Positions 10,427-24,200 of a stretch of DNA of 64,000 nucleotides are shown in pieces. The position numbers and the translations under genes were made by a program. Each line of letters starts with the position of its first letter. Position 1 is the stretch's first letter. A model generated the notes under the pieces. The model had not been told where the DNA came from and ran no database searches. It saw only the letters and a program-made list of their open reading frames with translations. The stretch is from positions 2,676,501 to 2,740,500 of the forward strand of contig OZ059900.1 of the NCBI GenBank assembly GCA_964057225.1. Reading direction: 5' to 3'. The DNA is from Auanema rhodensis (taxonomy: Eukaryota > Nematoda > Chromadorea > Rhabditida > Rhabditidae).

Positions 10427-13400
10427 GCATTACTACACTAAGTATGGTCGTTTTTATGCCTTTAACACCATATACTCACCGATTTTTGGTACAAAATCTG
10501 TAATACTTGTAAATTTTGATCATATTTGTTAAGATTCGAGAATCAAACACATAATACACGAAATAAGTCTATTTTTACAAGTTTGCACTGATATTTATTC
10601 ATTTTGATCAAAAAAGGTCGAAAATAGAAAGAATTTTTGAAATTTCCGAGTTTTGAGTCCAATTTGGCTAAATCGCTCATATATAAGATCAAAAGCATAG
10701 TTTTATTGTCTATAACAACAAAAGTCATCAATTAAACGCTAGTGATGTTTAAATACTGAATTTCGCTCAAATAGCATTACTACACTAAGTATGGTCGTTT
10801 TTATGCCTTTAACACCATATACTCACCGATTTTTGGTACAAAATCTGTAATACTTGTAAATTTTGATCATATTCGTTAAGATTTGAGAATCAAACACATA
10901 ATACACGAAATAAGTCTTTTTTTACAAGTTTGCACTGATATTTATTCATTTTGATCAAAAAAGGTCGAAAATAGAAAGAATTTTTGAAATTTCCGAGTTT
11001 TGAGTCCAATTTGGCTAAATCGCTCATATATATGATCAGAAGCATAGTTCTATTGTCTATAACAACAAAAGTCTTTAATTAAACGCTAGTGATGTTTAAA
11101 TACTGATTTTCGCTCAAATAGCATTACTACACTAAGTATGGTCGTTTTTATGCCTTTAACACCATATACTCACCGATTTTTGGTACAAAATCTGTAATAC
11201 TTGTAAATTTTGATCATATTCGTTAAGATTCGAGAATCAAACACATAATACACGAAATAAGTCTAGTTTTATGAGTTTGCACTGATATTTATTCATTTTG
11301 ATCAAAAAAGGTCGAAAATAGAAAGAATTTTTGAATTTTCCGAGTTTTGAGTCCAATTGGGCTAAATCGCTCATATATATGATCAAAAGCATAGTTTTAC
11401 TGTCTATGATAACAAAAGTCTTCAAATATACACTAATAATGATTAAATCACTGAATTTCAGTCAAATAGCATTACTACACTAAGTATGGTCGTTTTTATG
11501 CCTTTAACACCATATACTCACCGATTTTTGGTACAAAATCTGTAATACTCGTAAATTTTGATCATATTCGTTATGATTTGAGAATCAAACACACAATACA
11601 CAATATCAGTCTATTTTTATGAGCTTGCACTGATATATATTCATTTTGATCAAAAAAGGTCGAAAATAGAAAGAATTTTTGAAATTTCCGAGTTTTGAGT
11701 CTAATTTGGCTAAATCGCTCATATATATGATCAGAAGCATAGTTTTATTGTCTATGACAACAAAAGTCATCAATTAAACGCTAGTGATGTTTAAATACTG
11801 ATTTTCGCTCAAATAGCATTACTACACTAAGTATGGTCGTTTTTATGCCTTTAACACCATATACTCACCGATTTTTGGTACAAAATCTGTAATACTCGTA
11901 AATTTTGATCATATTTGTTAAGATTTGAAAATCAAACACACAATAAACAAAATCAGTCTATTTTTATGAGTTTGCACTGATATATATTCATTTTGATCAA
12001 AAAAGGTCGAAAATAGAAAGAATTTTTGAATTTTCCGAGTTTTGAGTCCAATTGGGCTAAATCGCTCATATATATGATCAAAAGCATAGTTTTACTGTCT
12101 ATGATAACAAAAGTCTTCAAATATACACTAATAATGATTAAATCACTGAATTTCAGTCAAATAGCATTACTACACTAAGTATGGTCGTTTTTATGCCTTT
12201 AACACCATATACTCACCGATTTTTGGTACAAAATCTGTAATACTCGTAAATTTTGATCATATTCGTTAAGATTTGAGAATCAAACACACAATACACAATA
12301 TCAGTCTATTTTTACGAGTTTGCACTGATATTTATTCATTTTTTTCAAAAAAGGTCGAAAATAGAAAGAATTTTTGAAATTTCCGAGTTTTGAGTCTAAT
12401 TTGGCTAAATCGCTCATATATATGATCAAAAGCATAGTTTTACTGTCTATGATAACAAAAGTCTTCAAATATACACTAATAATGTGTAAATCACTGAATT
12501 TCACTCAAATAGCATTACTACACTAAGTATGGTCGTTTTTATGCCTTTAACACCATATACTCACCGATTTTTGGTACAAAATCTGTAATACTTGTAAATT
12601 TTGATCATATTCGTTAAGATTTGAGAATCAAACACATAATACACGAAATAAGTCTTTTTTTACAAGTTTGCACTGATATTTATTCATTTTGATCAAAAAA
12701 GGTCGAAAATAGAAAGAATTTTTGAAATTTCCGAGTTTTGAGTCCAATTTGGCTAAATCGCTCATATATATGATCAGAAGCATAGTTCTATTGTCTATAA
12801 CAACAAAAGTCTTTAATTAAACGCTAGTGATGTTTAAATACTGATTTTCGCTCAAATAGCATTACTACACTAAGTATGGTCGTTTTTATGCCTTTAACAC
12901 CATATACTCACCGATTTTTGGTACAAAATCTGTAATACTTGTAAATTTTGATCATATTCGTTAAGATTCGAGAATCAAACACATAATACACGAAATAAGT
13001 CTAGTTTTATGAGTTTGCACTGATATTTATTCATTTTGATCAAAAAAGGTCGAAAATAGAAAGAATTTTTGAATTTTCCGAGTTTTGAGTCCAAGTGGGC
13101 CAAATCGCTCATATATATGATCAAAAGCATAGTTTTACTGTCTATGATAACAAAAGTCTTCAAATATACACTAATAATGATTAAATCACTGAATTTCTGT
13201 CAAATAGCATTACTACACTAAGTATGGTCGTTTTTATGCCTTTAACACCATATACTCACCGATTTTTGGTACAAAATCTGTAATACTCGTAAATTTTGAT
13301 CATATTCGTTAAGATTCGAGAATCAAACATACAATACACAAAATCAGTCTATTTTTATGAGCTTGCACTGATATATATTCATTTTGATCAAAAAAGGTCG

Positions 13401-14945
13401 AAAATAGAAAGAATTTTTGAAATTTCCGAGTTTTGAGTCTAATTTGGCTAAATCGCTCATATATATGATCAGAAGCATAGGTGTATTGTCTATGACAACA
13501 AAAGTCATTAATTAAACACTAACGATGTTTAAATCACTAAATTTCGCTCTAATAGCATTACTACACTAAGTATGGTCGTTTTTATGCCTTTAACACCATA
13601 TACTCACCGATTTTTGGTACAAAATCTGTAATACTCGTAAATTTTGATCATATTCGTTAAGATTTGAGAATCAAACACACAATACACAAAATCAGTCTAT
13701 TTTTATGAGCTTGCACTGATATATATTCATTTTGATCAAAAAAGGTCGAAAATAGAAAGAATTTTTGAAATTTCCGAGTTTTGAGTTCAATTTGGCTAAA
13801 TCGCTCATATATATGATCAAAAGCATAGTTTTACTGTCTATGATAACAAAAGTCTTCAAATATACACTAATAATGATTAAATCACTGAATTTCAGTCAAA
13901 TAGCATTACTACACTAAGTATGGTCGTTTTTATGCCTTTAACACCATATACTCACCGATTTTTGGTACAAAATCTGTAATACTCGTAAATTTTGATCATA
14001 TTCGTTAAGATTTGAGAATCAAACACACAATACACAAAATCAGTCTATTTTTATGAGCTTGCACTGATATATATTCATTTTGATCAAAAAAGGTCGAAAA
14101 TAGAAAGAATTTTTGAAATTTCCGAGTTTTGAGTCTAATTTGGCTAAATCGCTCATATATACGATCAGAAGCATAGGTGTATTGTCTATGACAACAAAAG
14201 TCATCAATTAAACGCTAGTGATGTTTTAATACTGAATTTCGCTCAAATAGCATTACTACACTAAGTATGGTCCTTTTTATGCCTTTAACACCATATACTC
14301 ACCGATTTTTGGTACAAAATCTGTAATACTCGTAAATTTTGATCATATTCGTTAAGATTTGAGAATCAAACATACAATACACAAAATCAGTCTATTTTTA
14401 TGAGCTTGAACTGATATATATTCATTTTGATCAAAAAAGGTCGAAAATAGAAAGAATTTTTGGAATTTCCGAGTTTTGAGTCTAATTTGGCTAAATCGCT
14501 CATATATATGATCAAAAGCATAGTTTTACTGTCTATGATAACAAAAGTCTTCAATTATACACTAATAATGATTAAATCACTGAATTTCAGTCAAATAGCA
14601 TTACTACACTAAGTATGGTCGTTTTTATGCCTTTAACACCATATACTCACCGATTTTTGGTACAAAATCTGTAATACTCGTAAATTTTGATCATATTCGT
14701 TAAGATTTGAGAATCAAACATACAATACACAAAATCAGTCTATTTTTATGAGCTTGCACTGATATATATTCATTTTGATCAAAAAAGGTCGAAAATAGAA
14801 AGAATTTTTGAAATTTCCGAGTTTTGAGTCTAATTTGGCTAAATCGCTCATATATATGATCAAAAGCATAGTTTTACTGTCTATGATAACAAAAGTCTTC
14901 AAATATACACTAATAATGATTAAATCACTGAAATTCAGTCAAATA
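10427..14945 (+). repeat. Thirteen-monomer unit, copy 1 (4519 bp)
   Basis: The marker order is: a TATAAGATC unit (10427), a seven-T unit (10774), an AAGTCTAGTTTTATG unit (11121), a GTTATGATTTG unit (11469), an AATAAACAAAATC unit (11816), a CATTTTTTTCAAAAAAGG unit (near 12340), a second seven-T unit (12512), and an AAGTGGGCCAAATCG unit (12859). A unit with GGTCCTTTTTATG lies near 14272 and is followed by a TTTTTGGAATTTCC segment. The whole order returns at offset 6604, and its first six units also at offset 4519. Confidence 0.87.
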
Positions 14946-17030
14946 GCATTACTACACTAAGTATGGTCGTTTTTATGCCTTTAACACCATATACTCACCG
15001 ATTTTTGGTACAAAATCTGTAATACTTGTAAATTTTGATCATATTTGTTAAGATTCGAGAATCAAACACATAATACACGAAATAAGTCTATTTTTACAAG
15101 TTTGCACTGATATTTATTCATTTTGATCAAAAAAGGTCGAAAATAGAAAGAATTTTTGAAATTTCCGAGTTTTGAGTCCAATTTGGCTAAATCGCTCATA
15201 TATAAGATCAAAAGCATAGTTTTATTGTCTATAACAACAAAAGTCATCAATTAAACGCTAGTGATGTTTAAATACTGAATTTCGCTCAAATAGCATTACT
15301 ACACTAAGTATGGTCGTTTTTATGCCTTTAACACCATATACTCACCGATTTTTGGTACAAAATCTGTAATACTTGTAAATTTTGATCATATTCGTTAAGA
15401 TTTGAGAATCAAACACATAATACACGAAATAAGTCTTTTTTTACAAGTTTGCACTGATATTTATTCATTTTGATCAAAAAAGGTCGAAAATAGAAAGAAT
15501 TTTTGAAATTTCCGAGTTTTGAGTCCAATTTGGCTAAATCGCTCATATATATGATCAGAAGCATAGTTCTATTGTCTATAACAACAAAAGTCTTTAATTA
15601 AACGCTAGTGATGTTTAAATACTGATTTTCGCTCAAATAGCATTACTACACTAAGTATGGTCGTTTTTATGCCTTTAACACCATATACTCACCGATTTTT
15701 GGTACAAAATCTGTAATACTTGTAAATTTTGATCATATTCGTTAAGATTCGAGAATCAAACACATAATACACGAAATAAGTCTAGTTTTATGAGTTTGCA
15801 CTGATATTTATTCATTTTGATCAAAAAAGGTCGAAAATAGAAAGAATTTTTGAATTTTCCGAGTTTTGAGTCCAATTGGGCTAAATCGCTCATATATATG
15901 ATCAAAAGCATAGTTTTACTGTCTATGATAACAAAAGTCTTCAAATATACACTAATAATGATTAAATCACTGAATTTCAGTCAAATAGCATTACTACACT
16001 AAGTATGGTCGTTTTTATGCCTTTAACACCATATACTCACCGATTTTTGGTACAAAATCTGTAATACTCGTAAATTTTGATCATATTCGTTATGATTCGA
16101 GAATCAAACACACAATACACAATATCAGTCTATTTTTATGAGCTTGCACTGATATATATTCATTTTGATCAAAAAAGGTCGAAAATAGAAAGAATTTTTG
16201 AAATTTCCGAGTTTTGAGTCTAATTTGGCTAAATCGCTCATATATATGATCAGAAGCATAGTTTTATTGTCTATGACAACAAAAGTCATCAATTAAACGC
16301 TAGTGATGTTTAAATACTGATTTTCGCTCAAATAGCATTACTACACTAAGTATGGTCGTTTTTATGCCTTTAACACCATATACTCACCGATTTTTGGTAC
16401 AAAATCTGTAATACTCGTAAATTTTGATCATATTTGTTAAGATTTGAAAATCAAACACACAATAAACAAAATCAGTCTATTTTTATGAGTTTGCACTGAT
16501 ATATATTCATTTTGATCAAAAAAGGTCGAAAATAGAAAGAATTTTTGAATTTTCCGAGTTTTGAGTCCAATTGGGCTAAATCGCTCATATATATGATCAA
16601 AAGCATAGTTTTACTGTCTATGATAACAAAAGTCTTCAAATATACACTAATAATGATTAAATCACTGAATTTCAGTCAAATAGCATTACTACACTAAGTA
16701 TGGTCGTTTTTATGCCTTTAACACCATATACTCACCGATTTTTGGTACAAAATCTGTAATACTCGTAAATTTTGATCATATTCGTTAAGATTTGAGAATC
16801 AAACACACAATACACAATATCAGTCTATTTTTACGAGTTTGCACTGATATTTATTCATTTTTTTCAAAAAAGGTCGAAAATAGAAAGAATTTTTGAAATT
16901 TCCGAGTTTTGAGTCTAATTTGGCTAAATCGCTCATATATATGATCAAAAGCATAGTTTTACTGTCTATGATAACAAAAGTCTTCAAATATACACTAATA
17001 ATGATTAAATCACTGAAATTCAGTCAAATA
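14946..17030 (+). repeat. Six-monomer partial copy (2085 bp)
   Basis: This segment repeats the first six units of the preceding thirteen-monomer block and is itself followed directly by a fresh copy of the same six units at 17031. The sixth unit carries the CATTTTTTTC marker near 16855 but ends in TGATTAAATCACTGAAATTC. Its counterparts at about 12484 and 19088 end in TGTGTAAATCACTGAATTTC. The tail therefore comes from the unit that normally precedes the block, so the exchange point lies inside the last unit, between about 16865 and 17003. Confidence 0.87.
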
Positions 17031-20000
17031 GCATTACTACACTAAGTATGGTCGTTTTTATGCCTTTAACACCATATACTCACCGATTTTTGGTACAAAA
17101 TCTGTAATACTTGTAAATTTTGATCATATTTGTTAAGATTCGAGAATCAAACACATAATACACGAAATAAGTCTATTTTTACAAGTTTGCACTGATATTT
17201 ATTCATTTTGATCAAAAAAGGTCGAAAATAGAAAGAATTTTTGAAATTTCCGAGTTTTGAGTCCAATTTGGCTAAATCGCTCATATATAAGATCAAAAGC
17301 ATAGTTTTATTGTCTATAACAACAAAAGTCATCAATTAAACGCTAGTGATGTTTAAATACTGAATTTCGCTCAAATAGCATTACTACACTAAGTATGGTC
17401 GTTTTTATGCCTTTAACACCATATACTCACCGATTTTTGGTACAAAATCTGTAATACTTGTAAATTTTGATCATATTCGTTAAGATTTGAGAATCAAACA
17501 CATAATACACGAAATAAGTCTTTTTTTACAAGTTTGCACTGATATTTATTCATTTTGATCAAAAAAGGTCGAAAATAGAAAGAATTTTTGAAATTTCCGA
17601 GTTTTGAGTCCAATTTGGCTAAATCGCTCATATATATGATCAGAAGCATAGTTCTATTGTCTATAACAACAAAAGTCTTTAATTAAACGCTAGTGATGTT
17701 TAAATACTGATTTTCGCTCAAATAGCATTACTACACTAAGTATGGTCGTTTTTATGCCTTTAACACCATATACTCACCGATTTTTGGTACAAAATCTGTA
17801 ATACTTGTAAATTTTGATCATATTCGTTAAGATTCGAGAATCAAACACATAATACACGAAATAAGTCTAGTTTTATGAGTTTGCACTGATATTTATTCAT
17901 TTTGATCAAAAAAGGTCGAAAATAGAAAGAATTTTTGAATTTTCCGAGTTTTGAGTCCAATTGGGCTAAATCGCTCATATATATGATCAAAAGCATAGTT
18001 TTACTGTCTATGATAACAAAAGTCTTCAAATATACACTAATAATGATTAAATCACTGAATTTCAGTCAAATAGCATTACTACACTAAGTATGGTCGTTTT
18101 TATGCCTTTAACACCATATACTCACCGATTTTTGGTACAAAATCTGTAATACTCGTAAATTTTGATCATATTCGTTATGATTCGAGAATCAAACACACAA
18201 TACACAATATCAGTCTATTTTTATGAGCTTGCACTGATATATATTCATTTTGATCAAAAAAGGTCGAAAATAGAAAGAATTTTTGAAATTTCCGAGTTTT
18301 GAGTCTAATTTGGCTAAATCGCTCATATATATGATCAGAAGCATAGTTTTATTGTCTATGACAACAAAAGTCATCAATTAAACGCTAGTGATGTTTAAAT
18401 ACTGATTTTCGCTCAAATAGCATTACTACACTAAGTATGGTCGTTTTTATGCCTTTAACACCATATACTCACCGATTTTTGGTACAAAATCTGTAATACT
18501 CGTAAATTTTGATCATATTTGTTAAGATTTGAAAATCAAACACACAATAAACAAAATCAGTCTATTTTTATGAGTTTGCACTGATATATATTCATTTTGA
18601 TCAAAAAAGGTCGAAAATAGAAAGAATTTTTGAATTTTCCGAGTTTTGAGTCCAATTGGGCTAAATCGCTCATATATATGATCAAAAGCATAGTTTTACT
18701 GTCTATGATAACAAAAGTCTTCAAATATACACTAATAATGATTAAATCACTGAATTTCAGTCAAATAGCATTACTACACTAAGTATGGTCGTTTTTATGC
18801 CTTTAACACCATATACTCACCGATTTTTGGTACAAAATCTGTAATACTCGTAAATTTTGATCATATTCGTTAAGATTTGAGAATCAAACACACAATACAC
18901 AATATCAGTCTATTTTTACGAGTTTGCACTGATATTTATTCATTTTTTTCAAAAAAGGTCGAAAATAGAAAGAATTTTTGAAATTTCCGAGTTTTGAGTC
19001 TAATTTGGCTAAATCGCTCATATATATGATCAAAAGCATAGTTTTACTGTCTATGATAACAAAAGTCTTCAAATATACACTAATAATGTGTAAATCACTG
19101 AATTTCACTCAAATAGCATTACTACACTAAGTATGGTCGTTTTTATGCCTTTAACACCATATACTCACCGATTTTTGGTACAAAATCTGTAATACTTGTA
19201 AATTTTGATCATATTCGTTAAGATTTGAGAATCAAACACATAATACACGAAATAAGTCTTTTTTTACAAGTTTGCACTGATATTTATTCATTTTGATCAA
19301 AAAAGGTCGAAAATAGAAAGAATTTTTGAAATTTCCGAGTTTTGAGTCCAATTTGGCTAAATCGCTCATATATATGATCAGAAGCATAGTTCTATTGTCT
19401 ATAACAACAAAAGTCTTTAATTAAACGCTAGTGATGTTTAAATACTGATTTTCGCTCAAATAGCATTACTACACTAAGTATGGTCGTTTTTATGCCTTTA
19501 ACACCATATACTCACCGATTTTTGGTACAAAATCTGTAATACTTGTAAATTTTGATCATATTCGTTAAGATTCGAGAATCAAACACATAATACACGAAAT
19601 AAGTCTAGTTTTATGAGTTTGCACTGATATTTATTCATTTTGATCAAAAAAGGTCGAAAATAGAAAGAATTTTTGAATTTTCCGAGTTTTGAGTCCAAGT
19701 GGGCCAAATCGCTCATATATATGATCAAAAGCATAGTTTTACTGTCTATGATAACAAAAGTCTTCAAATATACACTAATAATGATTAAATCACTGAATTT
19801 CTGTCAAATAGCATTACTACACTAAGTATGGTCGTTTTTATGCCTTTAACACCATATACTCACCGATTTTTGGTACAAAATCTGTAATACTCGTAAATTT
19901 TGATCATATTCGTTAAGATTCGAGAATCAAACATACAATACACAAAATCAGTCTATTTTTATGAGCTTGCACTGATATATATTCATTTTGATCAAAAAAG

Positions 20001-21201
20001 GTCGAAAATAGAAAGAATTTTTGAAATTTCCGAGTTTTGAGTCTAATTTGGCTAAATCGCTCATATATATGATCAGAAGCATAGGTGTATTGTCTATGAC
20101 AACAAAAGTCATTAATTAAACACTAACGATGTTTAAATCACTAAATTTCGCTCTAATAGCATTACTACACTAAGTATGGTCGTTTTTATGCCTTTAACAC
20201 CATATACTCACCGATTTTTGGTACAAAATCTGTAATACTCGTAAATTTTGATCATATTCGTTAAGATTTGAGAATCAAACACACAATACACAAAATCAGT
20301 CTATTTTTATGAGCTTGCACTGATATATATTCATTTTGATCAAAAAAGGTCGAAAATAGAAAGAATTTTTGAAATTTCCGAGTTTTGAGTTCAATTTGGC
20401 TAAATCGCTCATATATATGATCAAAAGCATAGTTTTACTGTCTATGATAACAAAAGTCTTCAAATATACACTAATAATGATTAAATCACTGAATTTCAGT
20501 CAAATAGCATTACTACACTAAGTATGGTCGTTTTTATGCCTTTAACACCATATACTCACCGATTTTTGGTACAAAATCTGTAATACTCGTAAATTTTGAT
20601 CATATTCGTTAAGATTTGAGAATCAAACACACAATACACAAAATCAGTCTATTTTTATGAGCTTGCACTGATATATATTCATTTTGATCAAAAAAGGTCG
20701 AAAATAGAAAGAATTTTTGAAATTTCCGAGTTTTGAGTCTAATTTGGCTAAGCCGCTCATATATACGATCAGAAGCATAGGTGTATTGTCTATGACAACA
20801 AAAGTCATCAATTAAACGCTAGTGATGTTTTAATACTGAATTTCGCTCAAATAGCATTACTACACTAAGTATGGTCCTTTTTATGCCTTTAACACCATAT
20901 ACTCACCGATTTTTGGTACAAAATCTGTAATACTCGTAAATTTTGATCATATTCGTTAAGATTTGAGAATCAAACATACAATACACAAAATCAGTCTATT
21001 TTTATGAGCTTGCACTGATATATATTCATTTTGATCAAAAAAGGTCGAAAATAGAAAGAATTTTTGGAATTTCCGAGTTTTGAGTCTAATTTGGCTAAAT
21101 CGCTCATATATATGATCAAAAGCATAGTTTTACTGTCTATGATAACAAAAGTCTTCAATTATACACTAATAATGATTAAATCACTGAATTTCAGTCAAAT
21201 A
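17031..21201 (+). repeat. Thirteen-monomer unit, copy 3 (12 units retained)
   Basis: At offset 6604 the order of 10427-14597 is kept: the CATTTTTTTC unit near 18942, TGTGTAAATC near 19088, AAGTGGGCCAAATCG near 19690, CACTAACGATG near 20120 and GGTCCTTTTTATG near 20876. A private GGCTAAGCCGCTC lies near 20746. The thirteenth unit is missing; its place is taken at 21202 by a TATAAGATC unit of the kind that opens the block. GATTCGAG replaces GATTTGAG near 18180 relative to copy 1 (about 11577), as it also does at 16095. Confidence 0.86.
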
Positions 21202-24200
21202 GCATTACTACACTAAGTATGGTCGTTTTTATGCCTTTAACACCATATACTCACCGATTTTTGGTACAAAATCTGTAATACTTGTAAATTTTGATCATAT
21301 TTGTTAAGATTCGAGAATCAAACACATAATACACGAAATAAGTCTATTTTTACAAGTTTGCACTGATATTTATTCATTTTGATCAAAAAAGGTCGAAAAT
21401 AGAAAGAATTTTTGAAATTTCCGAGTTTTGAGTCCAATTTGGCTAAATCGCTCATATATAAGATCAAAAGCATAGTTTTATTGTCTATAACAACAAAAGT
21501 CATCAATTAAACGCTAGTGATGTTTAAATACTGAATTTCGCTCAAATAGCATTACTACACTAAGTATGGTCGTTTTTATGCCTTTAACACCATATACTCA
21601 CCGATTTTTGGTACAAAATCTGTAATACTCGTAAATTTTGATCATATTCGTTAAGATTTGAGAATCAAACATACAATACACAAAATCAGTCTATTTTTAT
21701 GAGCTTGCACTGATATATATTCATTTTGATCAAAAAAGGTCGAAAATAGAAAGAATTTTTGAAATTTCCGAGTTTTGAGTCTAATTTGGCTAAATCGCTC
21801 ATATATATGATCAGAAGCATAGTTTTACTGTCTATGATAACAAAAGTCTTCAAATATACACTAATAATGATTAAATCACTGAATTTCAGTCAAATAGCAT
21901 TACTACACTAAGTATGGTCGTTTTTATGCCTTTAACACCATATACTCACCGATTTTTGGTACAAAATCTGTAATACTCGTAAATTTTGATCATATTCGTT
22001 AAGATTTGAGAATCAAACACACAATACACAATATCAGTCTATTTTTATGAGCTTGCACTGATATATATTCATTTTGATCAAAAAAGGTCGAAAATAGAAA
22101 GAATTTTTGAAATTTCCGAGTTTTGAGTCTAATTTGGCTAAATCGCTCATATATATGATCAGAAGCATAGTTTTATTGTCTATGACAACAAAAGTCATCA
22201 ATTAAACGCTAGTGATGTTTAAATACTGATTTTCGCTCAAATAGCATTACTACACTAAGTATGGTCGTTTTTATGCCTTTAACACCATATACTCACCGAT
22301 TTTTGGTACAAAATCTGTAATACTCGTAAATTTTGATCATATTTGTTAAGATTTGAAAATCAAACACACAATAAACAAAATCAGTCTATTTTTATGAGTT
22401 TGCACTGATATATATTCATTTTGATCAAAAAAGGTCGAAAATAGAAAGAATTTTTGAATTTTCCGAGTTTTGAGTCCAATTGGGCTAAATCGCTCATATA
22501 TATGATCAAAAGCATAGTTTTACTGTCTATGATAACAAAAGTCTTCAAATATACACTAATAAAGATTAAATCACTGAATTTCAGTCAAATAGCATTACTA
22601 CACTAAGTATGGTCGTTTTTATGCCTTTAACACCATATACTCACCGATTTTTGGTACAAAATCTGTAATACTCGTAAATTTTGATCATATTCGTTAAGAT
22701 TTGAGAATCAAACACACAATACACAATATCAGTCTATTTTTATGAGCTTGCACTGATATATATTCATTTTGATCAAAAAAGGTCGAAAATAGAAAGAATT
22801 TTTGAAATTTCCGAGTTTTGAGTCCAATTTGGCTAAATCGCTCATATATATGATCAGAAGCATAGTTCTATTGTCTATAACAACAAAAGTCTTTAATTAA
22901 ACGCTAGTGATGTTAAAATCACTGAATTTCACTCAAATAGCATTACTACACTAAGTATGGTCGTTTTTATGCCTTTAACACCATATACTCACCGATTTTT
23001 GGTACAAAATCTGTAATACTTGTAAATTTTGATCATATTCGTTAAGATTTGAGAATCAAACACATAATACACGAAATAAGTCTTTTTTTACAAGTTTGCA
23101 CTGATATTTATTCATTTTGATCAAAAAAGGTCGAAAATAGAAAGAATTTTTGAAATTTCCGAGTTTTGAGTCCAATTTGGCTAAATCGCTCATATATATG
23201 ATCAGAAGCATAGTTCTATTGTCTATAACAACAAAAGTCTTTAATTAAACGCTAGTGATGTTTAAATACTGATTTTCGCTCAAATAGCATTACTACACTA
23301 AGTATGGTCGTTTTTATGCCTTTAACACCATATACTCACCGATTTTTGGTACAAAATCTGTAATACTTGTAAATTTTGATCATATTCGTTAAGATTCGAG
23401 AATCAAACACATAATACACGAAATAAGTCTAGTTTTATGAGTTTGCACTGATATTTATTCATTTTGATCAAAAAAGGTCGAAAATAGAAAGAATTTTTGA
23501 ATTTTCCGAGTTTTGAGTCCAAGTGGGCTAAATCGCTCATATATATGATCAAAAGCATAGTTTTACTGTCTATGATAACAAAAGTCTTCAAATATACACT
23601 AATAATGATTAAATCACTGAATTTCAGTCAAATAGCATTACTACACTAAGTATGGTCGTTTTTATGCCTTTAACACCATATACTCACCGATTTTTGGTAC
23701 AAAATCTGTAATACTCGTAAATTTTGATCATATTCGTTAAGATTTGAGAATCAAACATACAATACACAAAATCAGTCTATTTTTATGAGCTTGCACTGAT
23801 ATATATTCATTTTGATCAAAAAAGGTCGAAAATAGAAAGAATTTTTGAAATTTCCGAGTTTTGAGTCTAATTTGGCTAAATCGCTCATATATATGATCAG
23901 AAGCATAGGTGTATTGTCTATGACAACAAAAGTCATTAATTAAACACTAATGATGTTTAAATCACTAAATTTCGCTCTAATAGCATTACTACACTAAGTA
24001 TGGTCGTTTTTATGCCTTTAACACCATATACTCACCGATTTTTGGTACAAAATCTGTAATACTCGTAAATTTTGATCATATTCGTTAAGATTTGAGAATC
24101 AAACACACAATACACAAAATCAGTCTATTTTTATGAGCTTGCACTGATATATATTCATTTTGATCAAAAAAGGTCGAAAATAGAAAGAATTTTTGAAATT

